Below, piece by piece: positions 50,009 through 57,985 of a stretch of 60,340 bases of DNA. Origin of the DNA: JABDLF01 sp041609715. GTDB taxonomy: Bacteria > Pseudomonadota > Gammaproteobacteria > Steroidobacterales > JABDLF01. The DNA lies in assembly GCA_041609715.1 (NCBI GenBank), contig JBFIQI010000002.1, positions 1-60,340 on the forward strand, written 5' to 3'. Position 1 is the first letter of the stretch. Every line of letters starts with the position of its first letter. The translations under genes were made by a program, and so were the position numbers. A model generated the notes under the pieces. It did no database searches and was not told the origin of the DNA. It was given only the letters and a program-made list of their open reading frames with translations.

Positions 50009-51289
50009 CTACAGTCGGATATCGACGTAGGCTTCGTCGCGCAGGCGACGCACGAACATCTGCATTTCTTCTTCGGCTTTGCGCGCCCTGATCGTCAGGT
50101 AGGCCTCGTTACGACGGTTTTCCTCCGAGGTATCGCGCTGCCGGCGTTCCTGCAGTTGCACAATGTGCCAGCCGAACTGGGTTCTGAAGGGTTGACTGAT
50201 TTCTCCGGGCGCCAGTGCGGCGAGCGCAGCGTTGAATTCCGGTACAAAGGTGTCCGGCCCGTTCCAGCCCAGCTCACCGCCTCGCGGCGCCGAGCCGGGG
50301 TCATCGGATTCGGTTCTGGCGATATCACCGAAATCAGCGCCCGCCAGCAATTTTTCGCGGATTTCCGCCAGTTTTGCCCGGGCCTGCTCGTCTGAAGTTA
50401 CTTCATCGGGAATTATGAGAATGTGCCGGGCCTTTGCTTGTTGTTGATATACCGGGTTCTGTCCCCGCATATCATTGAGTCGAATAATATGGAAACCGCT
50501 GGAGCTGCGCATGGGTGGCGACACCTGTCCAATGTCCATCTGGGCTACCTGCTCGGTAAACAGCGTCGGTAACTCCCGGCCCTTGCGCCAGCCCAGGGCG
50601 CCGCCGCTCAGGGCCTGCTGGCCGTTGGAATAAGCGACGGCCAGACGCCCGAAGTCTTCGCCATCCTTGATGCGCCGGATGAGATCTTCGGCCTGTGCAC
50701 GAGCCTTTGCAACCCGTTCCTGGTCAGCATCCGAGGGCACTGCAATCAGGATATGGGAAATGTTGTAATCCTTGTCTTCCTGCTCGCCACTGGACTGCAG
50801 CAGCTGTTCCACTTCCAGCGGCGTGATTTCGACGCGGCTGATGATTTCCCTCTGCCGCAGCTGATTAAGGGCCAGTTCTTCGCGCAGGCCTTCGCGGAAT
50901 TCGAAATAGTCGAGGCCCTCGGCAGCCAGCATTTTCGGCAGATCGTTGAGGGTCGTATTGTTGCGCTTCGCAATCTGCTCCACCGCGCTGTTTAACTGGG
51001 CGTCCGAAATGACGATCCCGGCCCTTTCGGCCAGCTGCAGCTGCAGGCTCTTGATGATGAGCGATTCCAGCACCTGCTCGTGCAGAACCTCGTCCGGCGG
51101 CAATTCAGTATTGCTGGCCTGCAATTGCTGCCTGACGGCCTCGACGCGCGTGTCCAGTTCGCTTTGCAGGATGATGCCGTCGTCCGCTACGGCGACGATA
51201 CGGTCCAGCAGGGCGCCGTTGCCGTCCTCGGCAGCGGTTGCCAGCAGGGGTAAAGAGACAAGCAGTGAAATCGCAATAAAATTACGCAT
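50009..51289 (-). CDS. surA: Periplasmic chaperone/peptidyl-prolyl isomerase SurA
   Basis: 426 aa from the ATG of MRNFIAISLLVSLPLLATAA (signal peptide); the open frame upstream overlaps lptD and is ignored. N-terminal SurA chaperone domain: LDRIVAVADDGIILQSELDT. Two parvulin domains: first with ISHILIAVPSD and GGALGWRKGRELP, second with ARHILIIPDEV and GGELGWNGPDTFVPEF. It escorts outer-membrane proteins, including LptD encoded just upstream, to BAM. Confidence 0.96.
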   Translation of the reverse strand: MRNFIAISLLVSLPLLATAAEDGNGALLDRIVAVADDGIILQSELDTRVEAVRQQLQASNTELPPDEVLHEQVLESLIIKSLQLQLAERAGIVISDAQLNSAVEQIAKRNNTTLNDLPKMLAAEGLDYFEFREGLREELALNQLRQREIISRVEITPLEVEQLLQSSGEQEDKDYNISHILIAVPSDADQERVAKARAQAEDLIRRIKDGEDFGRLAVAYSNGQQALSGGALGWRKGRELPTLFTEQVAQMDIGQVSPPMRSSSGFHIIRLNDMRGQNPVYQQQAKARHILIIPDEVTSDEQARAKLAEIREKLLAGADFGDIARTESDDPGSAPRGGELGWNGPDTFVPEFNAALAALAPGEISQPFRTQFGWHIVQLQERRQRDTSEENRRNEAYLTIRARKAEEEMQMFVRRLRDEAYVDIRL

Positions 51290-51320
51290 GAATAAAGCCG
51301 TAAGGAGTTCCGGGGTGCCG

Positions 51321-53525
51321 CTACCGCGGACGGGAATAGCCAAGGATACCATGATCCAGGAAAGCATCTGTGCGTCGTCCGACACTGGACAGGCCCTTGA
51401 GTTCCAGCTGCAGCAGCAGCGTGGTGTCACTGACCCGGGTTCGGGTGGTAATGAAGCGGCGCGAGGCGATGCGCAGGCCCCAGCAGCAGCGCTCGTATTC
51501 CAGGCCCAGCAGCCTGTCCAGGGTCTGGCTGTCCCGCATGGAATAATTCCAGCGGCCAATGAAGCGCCAGCGCTCGCCGATGGGCCAGGCCATGGCGATA
51601 TCCGACTGCTCGAGCTGGCCGCGGCGGAACCGGTAGCCCAGGTTCAGCACCCGGCGCTCGCCAGGTGTGTACAGGATGCGCGCTGCCGACTTGGTGGCGG
51701 TGTTTTCTGACGGGTCCCACTGCAGGCCCAGATCGGCTCGCCATTTTTCGGAAAAATTTGCGGAAACTTCGGCAATGATGTCAGAAGAGCGCGAGGCGTC
51801 GCCTGGTTCCCCTGGCAGGGTCACGCGGCGGTCCTCAAAAAACGCGGTTTGCCCCAGCGTGGCGCTCAGATACTGACGACCGCTGGCAGTGTCGAGGTAG
51901 CGGGAAGTGATGCCGAAACTGACCTGGTTGGCATCCCCCAGCCGGTCGACGCCGATAAATCGATCAGCTCTGAACAGCTGAACCAGGTTGAAATCGGCGA
52001 TGTCGGTATCGAATACGGGCAACGCGGACTGGTCGCGATAAGGAATATAAGTGTAGAACACCCGTGGTTCCAGGGTTTGCACGATGTCGCTGCCCAGGGT
52101 GCTTTGGCGTTCGAACAACAGGCCGGTATCCAGCGTCAGTATCGGCGCTGAGCGCGAGGGCCGCGGCTCGCCGCCTGCCGGCAGGTCGTCCAGATCGTAT
52201 TGGGTAAAACGGTAGGCAGCCCGCGGCCTTAGATAATAACCATCGCCACTGACATCCCAGCTGATGGCTGGTTCCAGATTCATACGCAGTCCCGTCACCC
52301 CGACGCCCCGATCGAAGTGAACCAGTTCGCCGCTGAAACCCAGGGCCACACCGCCATCGCCATGGCCCCATTCGCCTTCAGCCAGCAGCTGCGGCAGGCG
52401 CCGGTAAGGTTGCTGCTCGGGCGCTATGGTGTCGACGATGGTCTGCAGGAATTGCCAGCGATTGCGAACTTGCCAGTTATCGCTGCGATAAACGAAATCG
52501 ATGCGCCGTTCCAGATGGGTAAGACTGGCTTCGGTGGCGCTGCTGCCCAGATCTTCGAAGTAACGCGTGTCGCTGACATGATTGAGATCGGTGTCGACGC
52601 TCCAGCGTGAGCCCCAGAGACTTTTGTTCCGATACTGCAAAAATTTGCGGTCGTTGCCTGTTTCCTCGTCGTTGCCCAGGTATTCGATATTCAATTGGCC
52701 GCTGGATCGCGGTTTCAAATAGCGAAATTCCGTGTTGATCTGCAGGCCGCGTTCCAGCAGCAGGCGTGGCGTGATAGTGGCATCGTAGTTGGGCGCGATG
52801 TTCCAGTAGTAGGGCTGGCGAATCGCGGTGCCACTGCGATTGGCGTGCCCGAAATCCGGCGTCAAAAATCCGCTCTTGCGCTTGTCGCTGATGGGAAAAG
52901 AAATGTAGGGCGCATAGATCAGCGGAATGCCCTTGAAATCAACGCGAACATTGCGGCCGCTGCCGACACCTTTCTCATTGTCCAGTACCAGAGTCGGTGC
53001 CACCAGCGTCCAGGCCGGCTTGTCGCCGGCGCAGGTGGTGTAACGCACACCATTCATAACCACACGGTTCTCGCCCTCGATGGCTATGCGATCAGCGGAT
53101 CCCCGGCCGCCGCGCTCGGGCAGATTGAAACTCGTCAGCGAAATCGCCCCCCGCTCGGCGTCCCCTGCAAAGCGGGCTCGCTGACCGGATACTTCAATGC
53201 CCGGCCGGCTGAGACGCACATTGCCGGATGCGCTGAGGTTGTCGGACTTCGGGTCGTAACTGGCTTCGTCGGTTTCCAGCAAGATGTCGCCGCGTCGTAT
53301 CTGCACATTCCCGGACAAGACGGAAACATCATCGCGCGCCAGCGACGCCTGATCGGCAGAAATAAGAATTGTATCGTCCGACAGCTTGCTGCCCGTTTCC
53401 GAGGCTGGCGATTCTGAAGTCTTGGGGAAGTCGGTCGGGCATACGTCGGGCGCTTGTGCCGCCGTAATGCCGGATGCGAGACACCAGCAGCCGAAGATCA
53501 GTAAACGTGAACTGGAAAATTGCAC
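51321..53525 (-). CDS. lptD: LPS-assembly protein LptD
   Basis: 734 aa from GTG 53525, giving a signal peptide QFSSSRLLIFGCWCLASGIT; the frame is open 22 codons further. Periplasmic OstA/LptA-like jellyroll: DDVSVLSGNVQIRRGDILLE, then the C-terminal beta-barrel. Cysteines match the LptD disulfide pattern: one early in the mature protein (APDVCPTDF), one in TTCAGDK and a CC pair in YERCCWGLR. It inserts LPS into the outer leaflet. Divergent from amgK. Confidence 0.95.
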   Translation of the reverse strand: MQFSSSRLLIFGCWCLASGITAAQAPDVCPTDFPKTSESPASETGSKLSDDTILISADQASLARDDVSVLSGNVQIRRGDILLETDEASYDPKSDNLSASGNVRLSRPGIEVSGQRARFAGDAERGAISLTSFNLPERGGRGSADRIAIEGENRVVMNGVRYTTCAGDKPAWTLVAPTLVLDNEKGVGSGRNVRVDFKGIPLIYAPYISFPISDKRKSGFLTPDFGHANRSGTAIRQPYYWNIAPNYDATITPRLLLERGLQINTEFRYLKPRSSGQLNIEYLGNDEETGNDRKFLQYRNKSLWGSRWSVDTDLNHVSDTRYFEDLGSSATEASLTHLERRIDFVYRSDNWQVRNRWQFLQTIVDTIAPEQQPYRRLPQLLAEGEWGHGDGGVALGFSGELVHFDRGVGVTGLRMNLEPAISWDVSGDGYYLRPRAAYRFTQYDLDDLPAGGEPRPSRSAPILTLDTGLLFERQSTLGSDIVQTLEPRVFYTYIPYRDQSALPVFDTDIADFNLVQLFRADRFIGVDRLGDANQVSFGITSRYLDTASGRQYLSATLGQTAFFEDRRVTLPGEPGDASRSSDIIAEVSANFSEKWRADLGLQWDPSENTATKSAARILYTPGERRVLNLGYRFRRGQLEQSDIAMAWPIGERWRFIGRWNYSMRDSQTLDRLLGLEYERCCWGLRIASRRFITTRTRVSDTTLLLQLELKGLSSVGRRTDAFLDHGILGYSRPR

Positions 53526-53637
53526 CGCGGCGCTGTAGTTCCTTGCCGAATCGCGGATACAATGGCACAGATGAGTAGACCCTTCAATCACTTAGCTGAC
53601 GTTGCTGTGGGAGCTTGGGGCATTGGCTGGCACATCA

Positions 53638-54630
53638 GTGGATAAGCGCGTGCGCGCTCTGCGCGATTGGCTTGCGCACCAGCTCAGGGGGGCGCCGTTT
53701 GCCATGGAACCCGCATCGGGCGATGCCAGTTTTCGTCGTTACTTTCGGGTGACCACCCAGGACCATTCTCTGATTGCCATGGATGCGCCGCCCGGGAAAG
53801 AAGACAGTCGGCCTTTCATAGCCGTTGCGCGCCTGCTTTCCCAAGCCGGACTGAATGTACCCCAGGTCCTGGAGGCCGACCTGCACAAGGGTTTTTTGTT
53901 GCTGACCGATTTGGGTCAACACCTTTACTTGCAGGCGCTGCAGCGCGAGGAGCGCGTACGCCTGCTGTATCACGATGCCATCGACGCACTGGTCGCCATG
54001 CAAGCCGGTGTCGCGTCTGATGGGCTGCCGCCTTATGACCGGTCTTTTCTCTTGCGCGAGATGCGATTATTCCAGGACTGGCTGCTGGATCGGCATCTTG
54101 GTATCAAACTTGAGGGCCACGAGCTGCAAGAGACTTTTGAATTTCTTGCTGATGCGGCACTGGCCCAGCCTGCTGTTTTCGTGCACCGTGATTTTCATTC
54201 ACGGAATCTGATGGTCTGCGCAGGTAATAACCCGGGCATCCTGGATTTTCAGGATGCCATGTGCGGACCCCTCAGCTACGATCTCGTATCGCTTCTGAAA
54301 GACTGCTATGTCAAGTGGCCAGATGAACTGATTGATGAACTGCTTGCTTACTACCTGCAGGCGGCGGGCACCGCAGGGCTGCCACTGGTCGCCGATAAAG
54401 AGTCTTTTCGAACCGCTTTTGACCTGATGGGTGTGCAGCGACACCTGAAGGCCAGCGGCATTTTTGCGCGCTTGCGCCATCGGGATAACAAGCACGCGTA
54501 CCTGGCGGATGTGCCGCGAACACTTTCCTACATTCTCGACTGCGCCGATCGCCACGGCGAACTGACTTATCTGGCCAGGCTTATTGCCGAGCGGGTATTG
54601 CCTGGGCTCGGGGACGGGAACCGCGCATGA
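53638..54630 (+). CDS. amgK: N-acetylmuramate/N-acetylglucosamine 1-kinase AmgK
   Basis: About 330 aa from GTG 53638; TTG starts at 53602 and 53623 are alternatives, the latter better spaced from GGGAG. APH-kinase fold: FAMEPASGDASFRRYFRVTT, catalytic FVHRDFHSRNLMV and metal-binding GILDFQDAMCGPLSYDLVSL. It phosphorylates recycled MurNAc/GlcNAc at C1. Paired with murU (4-nt overlap), it forms the peptidoglycan recycling bypass that skips de novo MurA-dependent synthesis, as in Pseudomonas. Confidence 0.93.
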   Translation: MDKRVRALRDWLAHQLRGAPFAMEPASGDASFRRYFRVTTQDHSLIAMDAPPGKEDSRPFIAVARLLSQAGLNVPQVLEADLHKGFLLLTDLGQHLYLQALQREERVRLLYHDAIDALVAMQAGVASDGLPPYDRSFLLREMRLFQDWLLDRHLGIKLEGHELQETFEFLADAALAQPAVFVHRDFHSRNLMVCAGNNPGILDFQDAMCGPLSYDLVSLLKDCYVKWPDELIDELLAYYLQAAGTAGLPLVADKESFRTAFDLMGVQRHLKASGIFARLRHRDNKHAYLADVPRTLSYILDCADRHGELTYLARLIAERVLPGLGDGNRA

Positions 54631-55313
54631 AGGCCATGATCCTGGCCGCCGGGCGCGGTGAGCGCTTGCGCCCATTGACCGATAGTCTGCCCAAACCGCT
54701 TGTTCCGCTGGCTGGAAAACCCCTGCTGGGCTGGCACCTGGAGCGTCTCGCACGCGCTGGCTTCGAGGAAGTCGTGGTCAATGTGTCGTGGTTAGGACAC
54801 CAGCTCATGGAGGTTGTGGGCGATGGCAGTGATTTCGGTATCGCCGTTCGCTATTCCGACGAAGGCGATAATGCGCTGGAGACCGGCGGCGGCATATTGC
54901 AGGCGCTGCCGCTGCTGGGAGACGAGCCCTTCCTGGTGATCAACGGCGACATTTTCACAGACTTCCCGTTGAACAAGCTGGCGCCGACGACGATGCTGGC
55001 GCACCTGGTGCTGGTTCCCAATCCGCCCCACAATCCGGGCGGAGATTTTGCCTTGCACGGCCCAAGAGTGGTTGAGCAGGGCGAGCTCCATACCTTTAGC
55101 GGCATAGGTGTCTATCACCCTGACCTGTTCAAAAAATGCATACCTGGAAAATTCCCGCTGGCGCCTCTATTACGCCAGGCGATCGCTGCCGGCCGGGTGA
55201 GTGGCGAGCTGTGGCGGGGAAACTGGCACGACCTGGGTACCCTGGCCCGCTACCGGGCGGCCGAACAGGCGCTTGAGGCTGCGCAGGGTCCAGGCACACC
55301 CACAGCAGGCTGA
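54627..55313 (+). CDS. murU: N-acetylmuramate alpha-1-phosphate uridylyltransferase MurU
   Basis: 228 aa nucleotidyltransferase: KAMILAAGRGERLRPLTDSL, PKPLVPLAGKPLLGWHLERL, and the metal Asp in LVINGDIFTDFPL. It makes UDP-MurNAc from AmgK product. Overlaps amgK by 4 nt. A hairpin just after the stop is shared with the converging lipoprotein gene. Confidence 0.94.
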   Translation: MKAMILAAGRGERLRPLTDSLPKPLVPLAGKPLLGWHLERLARAGFEEVVVNVSWLGHQLMEVVGDGSDFGIAVRYSDEGDNALETGGGILQALPLLGDEPFLVINGDIFTDFPLNKLAPTTMLAHLVLVPNPPHNPGGDFALHGPRVVEQGELHTFSGIGVYHPDLFKKCIPGKFPLAPLLRQAIAAGRVSGELWRGNWHDLGTLARYRAAEQALEAAQGPGTPTAG

Positions 55314-55316
55314 GAC

Positions 55317-55350
55317 AAAAAAACAGCCACGCCCTCACGGACGTGGCTGT
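55317..55350 (-). terminator. Intrinsic terminator between murU and the repeat lipoprotein gene
   Basis: ACAGCCACG (55323-55331) pairs with CGTGGCTGT (55342-55350). On the minus strand the stem is followed by seven T, an ideal terminator for the lipoprotein gene. On the plus strand only TGGTGTTT follows, so termination for murU is weaker. Confidence 0.85.
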
Positions 55351-55384
55351 TGGTGTTTGCCGGGGCAAACTGCTGAAAGTCAGG

Positions 55385-56890
55385 TCAGAATTTCAGGCCC
55401 AGGGCGCGCACTACTTCGATAGTAATGTACTTGTCGCCCGAGCTCAGACCTTTGCGCTCGGCAAAGCATTGAGCTGCCTTCAGCGTGCACGGACCCATAA
55501 TGCCGTCGATCTGGCATTCGTTGCGATTCGGTCCGCAACGGCAGCAACCGGTCTCGTTCAGTGAGGCCTGGAGTTTGCTGACGTTTTCTTGCGTCATGTT
55601 GACTTCACACAGGACCGGGCGCCACTCGCTGCGCTCATCGCTGACTTTGTTGCGCCGGGTCACGGTCGTGTATTCCGCCGGAATGGGAATACGTCTTTCG
55701 CTGGCAGGCTTCACCAGCCTGGTGACTTTGACCATGCCGTATTCGGCCGGAATCGTCACTGCACGAGTGGTCTCCGGCTGCACCTGCCTGGTTACCTCGA
55801 CCATGCGGTATTCTGCGGGAATCGTGATTTCACGCGTTGTTTCCGGCGTTTTCAGGACAGTCTTTTTGACGGTCTTGTATTCGGCAGGAATCGCGATCTC
55901 ACGGGTGCTGGCCGGCGCCTTCAGGACAGTCTTCTTAACCGTCTTGTACTCCGCCGGCACTTCGACAACCCGCGTGGTTGCAGGCTTGACCAGCATTTGC
56001 TTTTCGATGGTCTTGTAAGTGGCCGGAATTTCAACCAGGCACATCAGCTCGCCGGTGTCTTCAACCCGGGTTTCAAGCACTTTGTAGTCACCAAATCGTT
56101 CGATGGTCTGAGCAGCGCTCACCTGCACGATGCCGGTGCCGGTGCCGCGGCCGGTGCCGCGCTTCCACTCGGTGCGCGCCGGTTGGTCCAGTACGCGCTC
56201 GGTAACCGTTTCGTACACTGCTGGCACTTCTATGGTTCTGGTGGAGGCCGCCTTTACCAGCATCTGCTCCGTCACTGTCTCGTAGACAGCCGGAATAGTT
56301 TCAATCCTGGCGGAGGCCGGCTTTACCAGCACCTGCTCAGTCACCGTCTCATAGACGGCTGGCACGATTTCCAGTTTGGTGGAAGCAGGTTTGACCAGCA
56401 CGCGCTCTTCGACGGTTTCATACTTGGCGGGAATTACTTCGAGGCGCGAGGAAGCTTCCTTCGTCATTACGCGCTCGTCGACCGTCTCGTAACTGGCCGG
56501 AATGATCTCGATGCGCTCGGAGGCTTCACGCTTGAGTACCTGCTCGGAGCTGGTCTCGTATTTGGCCGGAATAATGACCCGCGCGTAACACTCGCCCGGC
56601 TTCGGATTGGGCGGCAACAAGCCCGCATCACCCGTGGCACTCATCTGCGGTGCCGGGCTGGATTGCAATTCAGCACGAGCCGCCTCGAGGCGTTCCTTTT
56701 CTAGCCTGAGCTGGGCAACTTCGCGCGCCAGCGCGGCTTCCTTCATGGCAAGCTCCGCTTTTTGCGCTTCGATTGCAGAAGCGCCGGCGTTGCTGGCAGA
56801 CATATCGTTGCTGGAAGTGGTGCTCGCGCAGCCACCCAGCAGGAAAGTCGCCAGGGCCACCATTACTGTCGTTTGAATCTTGTTTCTCAT
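55385..56890 (-). CDS. Outer-membrane lipoprotein with twelve (I/V)PAxY repeats and a C-terminal peptidoglycan-binding-like domain
   Basis: 501 aa. Lipobox LLGGC with Cys21 and Ala at +2 predicts outer-membrane sorting. Residues about 40-76 form a coiled coil (AIEAQKAELAMKEAALAREV). From residue 106 run about twelve copies of a 22-23-residue unit, e.g. IPAVYETVTEQVLVKPASAR. A 45-residue spacer (GTGRGTGTGIVQVSAAQTIE) splits them into six and six. The last 75 residues resemble PG_binding_1 (VSKLQASLNETGC, IDGIMGPCTLKAAQCFAERK) but with seven Cys in the whole tail. I know no function. Monocistronic, with promoter and terminator. Confidence 0.8.
   Translation of the reverse strand: MRNKIQTTVMVALATFLLGGCASTTSSNDMSASNAGASAIEAQKAELAMKEAALAREVAQLRLEKERLEAARAELQSSPAPQMSATGDAGLLPPNPKPGECYARVIIPAKYETSSEQVLKREASERIEIIPASYETVDERVMTKEASSRLEVIPAKYETVEERVLVKPASTKLEIVPAVYETVTEQVLVKPASARIETIPAVYETVTEQMLVKAASTRTIEVPAVYETVTERVLDQPARTEWKRGTGRGTGTGIVQVSAAQTIERFGDYKVLETRVEDTGELMCLVEIPATYKTIEKQMLVKPATTRVVEVPAEYKTVKKTVLKAPASTREIAIPAEYKTVKKTVLKTPETTREITIPAEYRMVEVTRQVQPETTRAVTIPAEYGMVKVTRLVKPASERRIPIPAEYTTVTRRNKVSDERSEWRPVLCEVNMTQENVSKLQASLNETGCCRCGPNRNECQIDGIMGPCTLKAAQCFAERKGLSSGDKYITIEVVRALGLKF
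55635..56575 (-). repeat. Degenerate 66-69-bp coding repeats of the lipoprotein
   Basis: About twelve units encode (I/V)PAxY-(E/K)TV-xxx-VLVKPAS-(T/A)R-xxE variants. The first six favour IPAVYETVTEQ; the later ones favour IPAEYKTVKKT and IPAEYRMVEVT, so two sub-types occur in blocks around the spacer. DNA copies differ at many positions, implying an old duplication held by selection. Confidence 0.8.
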
Positions 56891-57002
56891 TAACTTTTTC
56901 CCTCCCGTTGAGTTGGACCCGCGTCGGCGCGCCGCTGGCAGAGCTCTTTCTCAGCCCTCTGTATTTTCCGCTGGCTCGCTGCAGGTGCCGGCATCTTAAG
57001 TA

Positions 57003-57030
57003 AATATAGACGCGGAAACTGACTTCGCAA
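57003..57030 (-). promoter_or_regulatory. Candidate sigma-70 promoter of the repeat lipoprotein gene
   Basis: On the minus strand TTGCGA (57030-57025) and TATATT (57008-57003) are 16 nt apart. Transcription would start near 56996, giving a GC-rich leader of about 105 nt before the ATG at 56890. The 193-nt gap between this gene and lipB otherwise shows no clear element. Confidence 0.5.
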
Positions 57031-57083
57031 CAACTGTTAACACAAGGAGTAACAGATGTTGACAAACTGCGGTTGGGTGAATT

Positions 57084-57707
57084 TCAGTGGCCTAAGCCTG
57101 CCCGCAGATTGGCTTCCAGTTCCGGCAGGATTTCCCCAATGTCTGAGGGTCCGCCCAGTTCGGCTACGGAAGTCACCGCCAGGTCCTTGAAGCCGCAGGG
57201 ATTGATGCGGCTGAAGGGCTCCAGGTCCATGTCGATGTTGAACGCCAGGCCGTGGTAGCTGCAGCCCCTGCGAATGCGCAGGCCGAGACTGGCGATCTTG
57301 CGTTGCTCGACATAAACGCCTGGCGCATCGGCACGGCTGCTGGCCCTGATGTCGAAGGCGGCCAGGGTCTTGACCACGGCCATTTCTAGGGCGCTCACCA
57401 GGTCGCGCACGCCCATGCGGCGGCGTTTCAAATCAAGCAGGGGATACACCACCAGCTGTCCCGGACCGTGATAGGTGACCTGCCCGCCGCGGTCGATCTT
57501 GAGAACGGGAATGTCGCCGGGGGCCAGCACATGCTGCAGGTCGCCATTGAGGCCCACGGTAAATATCGGTGGATGCTCCAGCATCCAGATTTCGTCTGCC
57601 GTCGCTGCGCCGCGGCGCTCCGTGAAGGCGCGCATGTCCGACCACACCGGCTCGTATTGGCAGCGGCCCAGGTGCCTGAACACGAGATTGGGGCTGGCGT
57701 GGCTCAC
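57084..57707 (-). CDS. lipB: Octanoyltransferase LipB
   Basis: 207 aa. Moves octanoyl from ACP to lipoyl domains, such as GcvH in this window. DRGGQVTYHGPGQLVVYPLL, catalytic Lys137 in EQRKIASLGLRIRRG and Cys171 in RINPCGFKD are present. ATGA overlap with ybeD. The lipA gene that usually follows is absent; the lipoprotein gene lies in its place, with an independent promoter. Confidence 0.96.
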   Translation of the reverse strand: MSHASPNLVFRHLGRCQYEPVWSDMRAFTERRGAATADEIWMLEHPPIFTVGLNGDLQHVLAPGDIPVLKIDRGGQVTYHGPGQLVVYPLLDLKRRRMGVRDLVSALEMAVVKTLAAFDIRASSRADAPGVYVEQRKIASLGLRIRRGCSYHGLAFNIDMDLEPFSRINPCGFKDLAVTSVAELGGPSDIGEILPELEANLRAGLGH

Positions 57708-57970
57708 AATGCCATCAACACGTCGTCGCGCGCGGTCAAATCGCGATAGATGGCATCCAGCTGTTCGCGGCTCTGGGCCTCGATGGTAAAAGTAATGGCT
57801 ACGTAGTTGTTGTTCTGACTGAGCCGCTGACTGATGCGCTCATCATCGAGGGGTCCCGCGTGGTGTTCAACGACCGCCCGCGTCGCGCTCATCAACCCGT
57901 CATCGACGGCCGCAAAGATCTTGATGGGGAATTCGCAGGGGAACTCGAGCGGGCTGTTGGTATCTGTCAT
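57704..57970 (-). CDS. ybeD: YbeD/DUF493 family protein
   Basis: 88 aa, ferredoxin-like fold. LEFPCEFPIKIFAAVDDGLM and YVAITFTIEAQSREQLDAIY are family features. Conserved between dacA and lipB in gammaproteobacteria; a regulatory role in lipoylation is suspected but unproved. Overlaps lipB by 4 nt; 15 nt after the carboxypeptidase gene. Confidence 0.93.
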   Translation of the reverse strand: MTDTNSPLEFPCEFPIKIFAAVDDGLMSATRAVVEHHAGPLDDERISQRLSQNNNYVAITFTIEAQSREQLDAIYRDLTARDDVLMAL

Positions 57971-57985
57971 TGGGGCGCGCCAAGA

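Noticed and set aside
55635..56575. Repeat region considered as an assembly or mobile-element artefact
   Set aside because: Units differ at many DNA positions while keeping the protein pattern, and there are no flanking direct repeats or transposase.
57056..57190. 44-codon plus-strand frame with a fine AAGGAG six nt before its ATG
   Set aside because: Most of it is antisense to the lipB 3' end and the peptide resembles nothing. The ribosome-binding match may be chance; kept only as a note.
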